From positions 1 to 10,499 of the forward strand of contig QEUW01000294.1 of assembly GCA_003577005.1 (NCBI GenBank): a stretch of 10,499 nucleotides of DNA. Reading direction: 5' to 3'. Position 1 is the stretch's first letter; each line of letters starts with the position of its first letter. Origin of the DNA: Chloroflexota bacterium. GTDB taxonomy: Bacteria; Chloroflexota; Anaerolineae; Caldilineales; Caldilineaceae. The notes beneath the pieces were generated by a model. It had not been told where the DNA came from. It saw only the letters and a program-made list of their open reading frames with translations, and searched no databases. A program made the position numbers and the translations under genes. Shown here in pieces: positions 1-6,282 of this stretch.

Positions 1-1
1 G

Positions 2-187
2 CTGGCAATCGTTCTGTTGGGGCCAGGGTTGGTTGCCGTGATCTGTTGCGTGCTCTGGCCGGTGCTCTTGATCATCAACGGCGCCATCACCGCCTACTTC
101 TCGACCGTCTGGACGCTAGCATGGCGGGTCTGGACCAGCGCCGGCCCCACCGGTGCGATCACAACCGACTCGGCAGTTGCGCCGTGA
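2..187 (+). CDS. C-terminal end of a membrane protein (5' truncated by window edge)
   Basis: An open frame enters from the left edge and stops at TGA 185-187, giving the last 61 residues of a protein whose start lies outside the window. The first ~25 visible residues are strongly hydrophobic (LAIVLLGPGLVAVICC, then WPVLLII). An aromatic stretch (AYFSTVWTLAWRVW) and a short polar tail ending in AVAP follow. This looks like the last transmembrane helix and cytoplasmic tail of a multi-pass integral membrane protein. The FSTVWTLAWR pattern recalls the end of bacterial DUF7847-type membrane proteins, but that is only a memory-based resemblance. Its function cannot be told from this fragment. The other two forward frames over this stretch lack a hydrophobic, protein-like pattern. 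Confidence 0.6.
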   Translation: MAIVLLGPGLVAVICCVLWPVLLIINGAITAYFSTVWTLAWRVWTSAGPTGAITTDSAVAP

Positions 188-232
188 GTTCAACCGTAGG
201 TCCGGCTGGATAGTCTCTAGTGGACTTCGGCA

Positions 233-280
233 ACGGTCTCCCATAGAGGTGACTTATGAGTCACCTCTATGGGAGACCGT
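233..280. repeat. Perfect 22-bp inverted repeat with 4-nt loop (48 bp)
   Basis: The left arm 233-254 (starts ACGGTCTCCC, ends GGTGACT) is the exact reverse complement of the right arm 259-280, separated by TATG (255-258). It begins 46 bp after the stop codon at 187. A transcript would fold into a very stable hairpin, so it may end transcription of the upstream gene, protect its 3' end, or be a mobile REP-like unit. No T-run follows on either strand, so it is not a classical intrinsic terminator. Confidence 0.85.
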
Positions 281-616
281 GACGCTCATGCGCCGGCTAC
301 GAAATAGATTATGAAGCCGGACTTCTGTCTGAACTTAGCCTAGCTACATAACATTTCCGGCATTTTTCGAAGGGCCGGAGATGTTTTGCTCCACGAACTG
401 GCCTTGCCAGCCCATGACTGTCCGTATGAGTAGCTCGGTTTGCCCCTGGTCAGATGGCCGGCTGCCAAACTCCCCGTTCGCCTGTTTGCGACCCTCCCAC
501 AATGGGCTACGATTGGTCCTGAAAACATGCGGGGCGCGCAAACGCAGTCCAATGTGCAGCGCGGCTCTCCGCCGCTAGTGGCTGCGTACCCGCCTGGCTA
601 GAAGGACAGAAAGCTC
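281..616. other. Gene-poor intergenic stretch
   Basis: This stretch of about 335 bp has no convincing gene. Short open frames exist on both strands (381-578 forward, 344-541 reverse), but neither has a Shine-Dalgarno sequence, a recognisable domain or protein-like composition. The visible structure consists of a 12-bp stem-loop (350-385), a small hairpin (CTGGC 398-402 with GCCAG 406-410), and another (GCGGC 561-565 with GCCGC 571-575). The promoter of the downstream oxidoreductase is presumably here; no convincing -35/-10 pair could be identified. Confidence 0.6.
350..385 (+). terminator. Candidate stem-loop terminator
   Basis: AACATTTCCGGC (350-361) pairs with GCCGGAGATGTT (374-385) over 12 positions, including one G-U wobble, around a 12-nt loop. 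Two more T's follow the stem, giving a run of four T's (384-387), so it could act as a weak intrinsic terminator in the + direction. It lies 70 bp beyond the 48-bp palindrome, so it may be a second stop for the upstream gene or a structured remnant. Confidence 0.4.
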
Positions 617-2131
617 ATGAACAAATCGATCATCATCGTCGGCGCGGGGATCGCCGGTTTGGCTGCCGGGTGTTACGCCCAGATGAACGGCTATGACTCG
701 CAGATTTTTGACATCCATTATCTCTTTGGCTCTGGGCCGGGGCAGCCTTATCACCAGTTGTGGGAAGAGTTGGGGGCTGTTCAGGGCCGGCGCATGATCA
801 ACCACGACGAGTTGACCCGCGTCTGCGACCCACACGGCGACACGCTTACTGTCTACTGCGACCCGGATCGGCTGGCCGGCCACATGAAGGAGATTGCGCC
901 GGACGATGTGCGTACCATCGACGAACTTTGCCAGGGCATCCGCCGGTTGATGACATTCGACCTGTCGATCATGCAGCAGAAACCCAAGCCGCTTATGACC
1001 GGGCTGGACTGGGCTCATATGGGCCGTTCTATGTTGCCCTATATCGTGCCCCTGGCGCGCTGGGGGATGGTCTCGGCCCGAGATTTTGCGCAACGTTGCC
1101 AGGACCCGTTTCTGCGCATCGCGATCCCCCAGATGTTTGGCTGGCCCGACATCCCCATGCTGGTGGGGATGTCGTTGCTGGCCTATATGCAAAACGGCAA
1201 TGCCGGTTTCCCAGCCGGTGGTTCGTTGGAATTTGCTCGCGCTATCGAGCGGCGTTACCTCGATCTCGGCGGCCAGATTCACTACCGGGCGCCGGTGGAG
1301 AAAATTCTGGTCGAGGATGCACCGGGTGGCGGACGCCGGGCCGTAGGCATCCGGCTTTACAACGATGATATCATCCGCGCCGACTATGTCATCTCCGCCG
1401 CCGATGGGAGGGCCACGATTTTTGACATGCTAGGGGGCGAGTTTGCCAACCGCACGCTCAGACGCCGCTATGATGGGCACTTGCCGCTCCATTCTCAGGT
1501 ACAGATCTCGCTCGGTGTCAAGCGCGATCTCTCACACGAGCCGCACTGGATCACCTACCTGTTGCGCCAGCCAGTCACGCTCGCCGGTGAGGATCGCCAT
1601 GAAATCGGCGTCAAGCATTACTGTTTCGACCCCAGTTTAGCCCCGCCGGGTAGATCGGTATTGATTGCCACCGTGACCACTCAATATCAGTATTGGCAAC
1701 GTATCTACGGCCACAAGCTCTATGACACCGAGCAAGACCAGGTGTCGGATCTGATCATCGATTATTTGGATGATAACCTCTACTCCGGTTTGCGGCAGGA
1801 GATCGAGGTGATCGACGAGGCGACGCCGCTGAGCTATGAGCGGTTTACCGGTAACTGGCAAGGGTCGAGCTGCGGCTGGCTGCTGACCAAACAAACCATG
1901 CCCATGATGATCCTGGGGCTGGACAAGACGCTGCCCGGCCTGCGCAACTTTTACATGGCCGGTCAGTGGGTAGAACCGGGTGGCAGCGTGCCCATCGTCG
2001 CCATGTCCGGGCGGAATGTGATCCAGTTGATCTGCCACGCCGACGGTCATCCGTTTCGCACGACTACGCCGCCGGCTACCAGTGTCCCCGACATTGCGGC
2101 GTCGGTTGAGAAAGAGACCGTACTGTCATGA
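617..2131 (+). CDS. CrtI/phytoene-desaturase-like FAD-dependent oxidoreductase, probable internal deletion
   Basis: This is a 504-residue flavin amine-oxidase/CrtI-type protein. The N-terminal Rossmann motif is GAGIAG at 9-14. A substrate-side segment FPAGGSLEFARAIERRY lies at 198-214, and the C-terminal FAD motif (FYMAGQWVEPGGSVPIVAMSG) lies at 445-465. Relatives desaturate, isomerise or oxidise lipophilic polyenes; the substrate here is unknown and no carotenoid genes are nearby. The start ATG 617 follows AAGGA (602-606). Oddity: in relatives the acidic end of beta-2 (here D32) is followed by a GG-containing FAD loop and about 25 residues before the YLFGSGPG segment. Here FDIH (31-34) runs directly into YLFGSGPGQPY, so the flavin-pyrophosphate loop seems deleted in frame. 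The gene may be inactive or altered. Its stop overlaps the next gene's start (ATGA), implying translational coupling. The family call is firm; the activity is uncertain. Confidence 0.9.
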   Translation: MNKSIIIVGAGIAGLAAGCYAQMNGYDSQIFDIHYLFGSGPGQPYHQLWEELGAVQGRRMINHDELTRVCDPHGDTLTVYCDPDRLAGHMKEIAPDDVRTIDELCQGIRRLMTFDLSIMQQKPKPLMTGLDWAHMGRSMLPYIVPLARWGMVSARDFAQRCQDPFLRIAIPQMFGWPDIPMLVGMSLLAYMQNGNAGFPAGGSLEFARAIERRYLDLGGQIHYRAPVEKILVEDAPGGGRRAVGIRLYNDDIIRADYVISAADGRATIFDMLGGEFANRTLRRRYDGHLPLHSQVQISLGVKRDLSHEPHWITYLLRQPVTLAGEDRHEIGVKHYCFDPSLAPPGRSVLIATVTTQYQYWQRIYGHKLYDTEQDQVSDLIIDYLDDNLYSGLRQEIEVIDEATPLSYERFTGNWQGSSCGWLLTKQTMPMMILGLDKTLPGLRNFYMAGQWVEPGGSVPIVAMSGRNVIQLICHADGHPFRTTTPPATSVPDIAASVEKETVLS

Positions 2132-3066
2132 ATACCCCGTTTCACTCACTCACCACACCCCCGGCTGAAGGAGACCTGGATTTCTGGCGCGTGCGTAGTT
2201 TGCTCGTTGAAACCTACCCGATAACGCCTCTCGGCTTTAACTGGGACACCCGGCGCTGGGAAGGCCAGCGCTTTTATGCTGCAGAGCCGGATTGGGAATC
2301 TCGGCTGGCAGGGCGGGTGCAGCTTTGGGAGACAGGCGATGGCCGGCTGGTGGGCGCAGTCAATCCAGAGGGCGACAAGGGAGAGGCGCATCTACAAGTC
2401 CATCCGGCGTTTCGGTACATTGAGCCGGAGATGGTCGCCTGGGCTGAGACGAATCTGGCGGTTTTGGCGGAGAACAAAACGCAGTGCCAACTCGATCTCT
2501 TTGTCTACGAATACGATGAGCCACGCCAGCGTCTTCTCACTAAACTCGGGTACCAGAAAATGCCATTTGGGGGTGTAGCCCGCCGGCTGTACTGTACCAA
2601 TCAGCCGCTTGCAGTGCCGGTGATCGCCCCCGGCTACATGCTACGCACAACCCGGCCCGACGATCTGACCGATTGCCAGCGCATTGCCGACCTGCTCAAC
2701 GCCGCCTTCGAGCGAAACTTTCACAACGCGCTGGAGTATCAGAACTTTACCCGGCTGGCACCCAGTTTTCGGCCCCAGCTAGATCTGGTGGCCGTAGCAT
2801 CCGACGAAACCTTTGCCGCCTACGTGGGGATTCCTTACGACGAGGCCAACCGGCGCGGCATCTTCGAGCCGGTCTGCACGCACCCGGAACATCGGCGCCG
2901 CGGCCTGGCGCGTGCGCTGATGTTGGAGGGACTGCACCGGCTGCGTACCCTGGATGCCACAGAGGTTACGGTGGAAACCGGCGACATGATCCCGGCCAAT
3001 CGCCTGTATGAGAGCGTTGGTTTCACTGAAGTGTGCAAGGGCTATATCTGGCGGAAGAGCTTCTAA
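2128..3066 (+). CDS. Tandem-GNAT N-acetyltransferase
   Basis: This 312-residue protein is built from two GNAT folds. The C-terminal domain (about 168-312) carries the acetyl-CoA-binding motif A, VCTHPEHRRRGLARAL at 249-264, with the R-R-x-G-x-A pyrophosphate loop at 257-261. It also has the usual motif B helix, ANRLYESVGF at 290-299. The N-terminal domain (about 17-155) has the general fold pattern, ending in LLTKLGYQKM, but no intact RxxGxG loop, so it is probably a degenerate, non-catalytic half. Two-domain GNATs of this size include MshD-like enzymes, but nothing here identifies the acceptor amine. Translation probably re-initiates at the ATGA overlap with the oxidoreductase, which suggests a shared pathway or co-regulation. 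The protein has no signal peptide and is presumably cytosolic. Confidence 0.88.
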   Translation: MNTPFHSLTTPPAEGDLDFWRVRSLLVETYPITPLGFNWDTRRWEGQRFYAAEPDWESRLAGRVQLWETGDGRLVGAVNPEGDKGEAHLQVHPAFRYIEPEMVAWAETNLAVLAENKTQCQLDLFVYEYDEPRQRLLTKLGYQKMPFGGVARRLYCTNQPLAVPVIAPGYMLRTTRPDDLTDCQRIADLLNAAFERNFHNALEYQNFTRLAPSFRPQLDLVAVASDETFAAYVGIPYDEANRRGIFEPVCTHPEHRRRGLARALMLEGLHRLRTLDATEVTVETGDMIPANRLYESVGFTEVCKGYIWRKSF

Positions 3067-3238
3067 GTAACCTGGTGAGTGCATAGGTTCGGTCACTGGC
3101 TGGACAAGGCAGGAACTATAAAGCGTACTGGCAATTTTCCTACGGCGTTCTCTGTTCAGTATCAGGGTGTTGAAGTGAGTGGGCCATCAGAGCGGGTGTG
3201 GCTGGCGACCAGGTTGTGCCGGGATAGGATAGAGAAGA

Positions 3239-4111
3239 TTGGACGCGAAAATCAAGAGCGCAAAGTCCGCTTGGGTGGGGCCACGAATATCACTGGAAAC
3301 AGGCCGAGTCGACAAGATCCCCTATCTGGCGCTGATTCCCGAACACACCGAGCCCTGCCCCGTCGTCTTTTCCGTTCCTGGCTATGGGGGGAATAAGGTC
3401 TGGAATCTCAGCTTGCACTATCGACTGGCGCAGCGCGGGCTGGCCTGCATCAGCTTCGACCCGCTCTACCACGGCGAGCGCGGCGATCCGCGGCTGGAGC
3501 AAGCAGCCGACCCGGCCTACGGCGGCATCTACCCGCCTGAGACGGGGATGGACATCTACTTTCTCTTTCTGCAAGTGATCCGCCAGTGTGGTTTGGACTT
3601 ACGTACCTTGCTGGACCACTTTGGCAAAGACCCTCGGCTGGACACCCAGCGCGCCGGTGTGACGGGTCATTCTATGGGTGCCTATGCCAGCTTTCTCGCC
3701 CTCGCCGAACTTCCGGCGCTGCGGGCCGCGGTGCCGATGATGGGGATCCCCACCTTTGCCCGCCGCTGGCAGGATTTGCTGGACGAGTGTGCGCTGAGCA
3801 ACTCTGCATGGGCGGCGGCGCTGCGGCAGGTCGAGCCGCAGACGGCGCAGCGCACAGCCTTTGTCGAACAGATCGACCCGGCGTATGCATTGCGCGAGGT
3901 CGCGCCGCGTGCGTTGTTGGTCATGAATGGGGATTTTGATAGCGACCAGCCCAAACATTACGTGTTAGAGTGGTTGCGCGAAGTTCGTGAGACCTATGCC
4001 GGCTGCCCAGACCGGCTCCAGTGGAAGATCTACCCTGTTGGGCACGTGATCACACCAGAGATGGAGCAAGATACGGTTGAGTGGTTTGTACAGCATCTGG
4101 CGGATGATTGA
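3239..4111 (+). CDS. Alpha/beta hydrolase (YitV/dienelactone-hydrolase-like serine esterase)
   Basis: This 290-residue alpha/beta-fold hydrolase has the nucleophile elbow GHSMG at 143-147 (Ser145). A likely oxyanion-hole loop, PGYGG, lies at 47-51. A candidate acid sits in NGDFDSDQP (Asp232 or Asp234), and the catalytic His269 is in YPVGHV. The pattern of a GYGG loop, then FDPLYHGERGDP at 73-84 and a short lid before the elbow, is like YitV/prolyl-oligopeptidase-type cytosolic esterases; the substrate is unknown. The start is TTG 3239: an in-frame TAG at 3230-3232 rules out anything further upstream, and no in-frame ATG precedes the core fold. GTG 3275 is an alternative. No clear Shine-Dalgarno is properly spaced for the TTG, so the start is uncertain. 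It lies 172 bp after the GNAT gene and may have its own promoter. Confidence 0.87.
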   Translation: MDAKIKSAKSAWVGPRISLETGRVDKIPYLALIPEHTEPCPVVFSVPGYGGNKVWNLSLHYRLAQRGLACISFDPLYHGERGDPRLEQAADPAYGGIYPPETGMDIYFLFLQVIRQCGLDLRTLLDHFGKDPRLDTQRAGVTGHSMGAYASFLALAELPALRAAVPMMGIPTFARRWQDLLDECALSNSAWAAALRQVEPQTAQRTAFVEQIDPAYALREVAPRALLVMNGDFDSDQPKHYVLEWLREVRETYAGCPDRLQWKIYPVGHVITPEMEQDTVEWFVQHLADD

Positions 4112-4249
4112 GACAGCCGCAAGATGTTGGTTTGTAAAATGCAGAACATTGAGGACACAGAGGCTGTTCTCCGTGTCCTTTGTGCCTTCTCTGTGTTCTC
4201 TGTGAACCGCTTTTTATGCTGACTTTGCGCGATAAGGAGGTTACAATCC
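4112..4249. repeat. Relic of GTGTCCTCTGTG-type environmental repeat, with hairpin
   Basis: The region between the hydrolase and lipoprotein genes holds imperfect short repeats of the form CTCCGTGTC / CTTTGTGC / CTCTGTGTT / CTCTGTG (4169-4205). An 11-position stem with one A-C mismatch is also present: AGGACACAGAG (4152-4162) against CTCCGTGTCCT (4169-4179). Read on the minus strand, it gives the TENTEKAQRTRR-like peptide pattern often mis-annotated as small proteins in environmental genomes. I interpret it as noncoding repetitive DNA; the stem could also weaken read-through from the hydrolase gene. Confidence 0.6.
4234..4240 (+). promoter_or_regulatory. Perfect Shine-Dalgarno AAGGAGG of the lipoprotein gene
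   Basis: AAGGAGG lies 9 nt before ATG 4250. It fixes the start of the lipoprotein and suggests strong translation. Confidence 0.85.
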
Positions 4250-5044
4250 ATGAAACAAAGAACGATGTGGGGCATCTTGAGCCTTTTCTTGGCAGGTAGT
4301 CTGCTCCTCACTGGCTGCCTGGTTGGGCCGCTCCAGACGATCGCCTCGGCAGGACGGACGGTGACTCAAGAGATGTCGATTCGTGACTTCGACCGGCTCC
4401 AGATCAGCCACGCTTTTGAAGTGGAAGTGCGTCAAGGAGAGGCGTTTCGCGTCGTCGTCGAAGTGGATGAGGCGGTCCTGCCCCACCTACAAGTAGACAG
4501 AGTGGGTAACACGCTGCGGATTGGCATCGTGCCCGGTTGGCGCATCTTTAGAGGCCCCACGACCCTGCGCGCTGAGGTGACCATGCCGACGCTGGCAGGT
4601 CTGACCGCCAGTGGCGCGGCCAGAGTCGACCTGTCCGGTTTTAGGTCTTCCAGCGCGTTGGAGATCAGAGCTTCGGGCGCCAGCGTGGTGCAGGGGGCGA
4701 TTGACGCCGGTGACACCACCATTGCGGCTTCGGGTGCAAGCCGGATCAACCTGAGCGGAACCTATCAAGATCTGGCGGTCGAAGCTTCCGGCGCCAGCGA
4801 TGTCACCCTGGATGGCAGCGGGCAAAATCTGCGCGCCAATGCCTCAGGTGGCAGCGAAGTCGATCTAGCCAATCTGCCGGTAGTGGATGCCAGGCTCGAT
4901 GCCTCCGGCGCCAGCACTATCTACGTGCAGCTCAGCGGGACACTCGATGTCGAGGCCAGCGGCGCATCCAATATCTATTACAGCGGTGACCCGACCCTGG
5001 GAGATGTATCGACCAGCGGCGCTTCGTCTATCAGCCGGCGCTAG
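4250..5044 (+). CDS. Lipoprotein with DUF2807 (GIN-type) beta-solenoid domain
   Basis: This 264-residue exported lipoprotein starts with MKQR and a hydrophobic stretch (about 8-20). A lipobox LTGC at 20-23 follows, so Cys23 would be lipidated and the mature protein anchored at the outer face of the membrane. The remainder matches the DUF2807 / head-GIN pattern: an opening segment [21 protein letters not shown] (44-64), then a ladder of rungs each marked by an (A)SG-A/G-S/A turn, beginning near residues 120, 141, 160, 179, 198, 218, 236 and 256. The spacing is 18-21 residues, as expected for a right-handed beta-solenoid. The molecular role of the family is not established; it is usually considered an envelope adhesin-like or structural domain. 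The start is set by the AAGGAGG at 4234-4240. Confidence 0.88.
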   Translation: MKQRTMWGILSLFLAGSLLLTGCLVGPLQTIASAGRTVTQEMSIRDFDRLQISHAFEVEVRQGEAFRVVVEVDEAVLPHLQVDRVGNTLRIGIVPGWRIFRGPTTLRAEVTMPTLAGLTASGAARVDLSGFRSSSALEIRASGASVVQGAIDAGDTTIAASGASRINLSGTYQDLAVEASGASDVTLDGSGQNLRANASGGSEVDLANLPVVDARLDASGASTIYVQLSGTLDVEASGASNIYYSGDPTLGDVSTSGASSISRR

Positions 5045-5073
5045 GCTGGCTGCCCTTTCGCCGCCGTACAACA

Positions 5074-5088
5074 GCCCTCCCGGAGGGC
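5074..5088 (+). terminator. Short GC-rich hairpin after lipoprotein gene
   Basis: GCCCTCC (5074-5080) and GGAGGGC (5082-5088) form a compact hairpin 30 bp after the stop codon. There is no T-run behind it, so it may be only a 3'-end stabilising stem. The stronger terminator is at 5179-5224. Confidence 0.35.
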
Positions 5089-5157
5089 GCTCGAAAATGT
5101 CAACAGGCCCTGGTCTTCTGTGGTTCTAGAGAGATCGCACAAAGGCGTGCGCATCCC

Positions 5158-5230
5158 AGACTGTCCACCTGGCCGGGAACAAATCTCCCTGCGTGCATCG
5201 GGCGCCCAGGGAGATCTTGTTTTAAGCTTA
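5158..5230 (+). repeat. 73-bp terminator-bearing repeat, copy 1
   Basis: This element starts AGACTGTCCAC and ends in a T-rich tail (TTGTTTTA, then AGCTTA). It aligns without gaps to 6137-6209, with about 56 of 73 positions identical by hand count. The left half, the stem sequences and the T-tail are conserved, while the loop is the most diverged part. The two copies bracket the gene at 5269-6081. Confidence 0.75.
5179..5224 (+). terminator. Intrinsic terminator after the lipoprotein gene
   Basis: ACAA plus ATCTCCCTG (5179-5191) pairs with CAGGGAGAT plus TTGT (5207-5220). This makes a 13-bp stem with one bulged C (5216) and a 15-nt loop, followed by a T-run (TTGTTTT, to 5223). It is a well-formed Rho-independent terminator for the lipoprotein transcript and forms the right-hand part of repeat copy 1. 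Confidence 0.75.
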
Positions 5231-5268
5231 CGAAGGGTAAAGGCAACTCACTTGAAAGGATAGCCGTT

Positions 5269-6081
5269 ATGAAGGTGCTTCTGATCCTGGCTTACATCAT
5301 AATAGGTCTCATCCTCGTAGGCTGGGTGGGATTGAAAATCAGACCCGCGCCCTTTCCAGCCTTCCCTCAGCCGGCCCCGGCGTTGGAGACCGTTCCCCTG
5401 CCTGCGGGTCTGCCGGCGCCGGTGGAGCGCTTCTATCGCCAGCTTTATGGGGATGAGATCCCGGTCATCACATCGGTGGTGATCACGGGCCGCGCCACCA
5501 TGCGGCCGGTCGGTCCCATCAACTTGCCGGCGCGCTTTCGTTTTACCCATGAGGCAGGGCAGGGGTACCGCCATTATATCGAGGCCACCTTCTTTGGCAT
5601 CCCCATCATGAAGGTCAACGAACGCTATCTGGATGGCCAGGGCCTCATGGAATTGCCCTTTGGCGTATTCGAAGGTGAGAAAATCGACCAGGGCGCCAAC
5701 CTGGGGCTCTGGGCCGAATCGGTCTGGCTGCCGTCGATCTATCTCACCGACCCGCGCGTCCATTGGGAAGCGGTAGACGATGTTACCGCGCTGCTTGTCG
5801 TGCCCTTCAAGGGCGCGCAAGAGCGTTTTGTCGTCCGCTTTGACCCCGACACCGGGCTGATCACCTGGTACGAATCCATGCGCTATCAAAGTGCGGATAG
5901 TGCTTCCAAAACGCTGTGGCTCAACCACATGGAGGACTGGACTGTCCGCGATGGCAAGCCTTTTGCGCGCACGGGCGCGCTCATCTGGATGGATGATGGC
6001 AAACCTTGGGCGGTCTTCACCGTCGAGGAGATAGTCTACAACGTGGACGTGCAGGAATACATCCGGGCAAAGGGATTGTAA
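5269..6081 (+). CDS. Membrane-anchored protein of an uncharacterised family (DUF6544/DUF6920-like)
   Basis: This is a 270-residue protein. An N-terminal hydrophobic helix ([20 protein letters not shown], 3-22) is followed by a proline-rich linker (26-50), so the remainder is anchored to the membrane and most likely lies outside the cytoplasm. The soluble part begins with [15 protein letters not shown] (48-62). Recurrent family-like blocks are [23 protein letters not shown] (88-110), [12 protein letters not shown] (145-156), [13 protein letters not shown] (185-197) and [20 protein letters not shown] (246-265). This fits the lipocalin-like beta-rich DUF6544/DUF6920 proteins, whose function is unknown to me. 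The start ATG 5269 has GAAAGGA (5254-5260) 8 nt upstream. It stands alone: a terminator-like repeat lies on each side, so it is probably a single-gene transcript. Confidence 0.8.
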   Translation: MKVLLILAYIIIGLILVGWVGLKIRPAPFPAFPQPAPALETVPLPAGLPAPVERFYRQLYGDEIPVITSVVITGRATMRPVGPINLPARFRFTHEAGQGYRHYIEATFFGIPIMKVNERYLDGQGLMELPFGVFEGEKIDQGANLGLWAESVWLPSIYLTDPRVHWEAVDDVTALLVVPFKGAQERFVVRFDPDTGLITWYESMRYQSADSASKTLWLNHMEDWTVRDGKPFARTGALIWMDDGKPWAVFTVEEIVYNVDVQEYIRAKGL

Positions 6082-6136
6082 TGCAGGGTGAATTTGTGGA
6101 AAGAAATGCATCATGAATACAAAACAGAACACACCA

Positions 6137-6209
6137 AGACTGTCCACTTGACCAGGAACACATCTCCCTCCGTGCCGGATGTGTGCAGGGAGCTTTTGTT
6201 TTAGGCTGA
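6137..6209 (+). repeat. 73-bp terminator-bearing repeat, copy 2
   Basis: This is the second copy of the element at 5158-5230. It has the same length and an ungapped alignment, with 17 differences by hand count, half of them in the loop region. It lies 55 bp after the stop codon of the preceding gene. Confidence 0.75.
6158..6203 (+). terminator. Intrinsic terminator candidate with an alternative fold
   Basis: CTCCCT (6164-6169) can pair with AGGGAG (6187-6192) just before CTTTTGTTTTA (6193-6203), which is a terminator layout. A competing 7-bp stem, ACACATC (6158-6164) with GATGTGT (6178-6184), cannot form at the same time as a nested structure. The terminator stem is weaker than in copy 1, where the adjoining bases also pair. 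Confidence 0.55.
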
Positions 6210-6215
6210 TCAATG

Positions 6216-6260
6216 GCCGCGTTAGCCGCAAAGCAGGCCAGTAAGGGTTACTGACGCGGC
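6216..6260 (+). promoter_or_regulatory. Structured leader upstream of the P-type ATPase gene
   Basis: GCCGCGT (6216-6222) pairs with ACGCGGC (6254-6260), enclosing a perfect hairpin CAGTAA-GGG-TTACTG (6239-6253) that stacks directly on the outer stem. A 3-bp GCC/GGC helix (6225-6227 with 6236-6238) could make it a three-way junction. The element ends 22 nt before the pump's ATG. It could be a 5'-UTR control element or an operator. It does not match a ydaO (c-di-AMP), M-box or other leader class that I can recall. Confidence 0.35.
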
Positions 6261-6282
6261 ACTGGATCGGATTGGGAAGCAT

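Noticed and set aside
486..513. TTGCGA-16-TACGAT as a sigma-70-like promoter for the oxidoreductase
   Set aside because: It has only 4 of 6 matches in each box. Such matches are expected by chance in this much sequence.
344..541. Reverse-strand small open frame in the first intergenic stretch, considered as a transposase remnant
   Set aside because: I recognise no transposase motif or terminal inverted repeats. It has no Shine-Dalgarno and overlaps a stem-loop.
617..2131. Carotenoid biosynthesis cluster
   Set aside because: Only the CrtI-like gene is present. No phytoene synthase, cyclase or GGPP synthase is in the window.
3079..3396. Forward open frame overlapping the start of the hydrolase
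   Set aside because: It has no recognisable motif, switches into the hydrolase region in another frame, and does not extend the hydrolase domain, so there is no sign of a frameshift.
4108..4140. TTGAGA and TAAAAT as a promoter for the lipoprotein gene
   Set aside because: The -10 box is good, but the 21-bp spacer is too long for a normal sigma-70 promoter.
6113..6151. 12-codon mini-ORF with GGAAAG upstream, ending inside repeat copy 2, considered as an attenuator leader peptide
   Set aside because: There is no run of a single amino acid, and the matching position before repeat copy 1 has no ATG. It is most likely chance.
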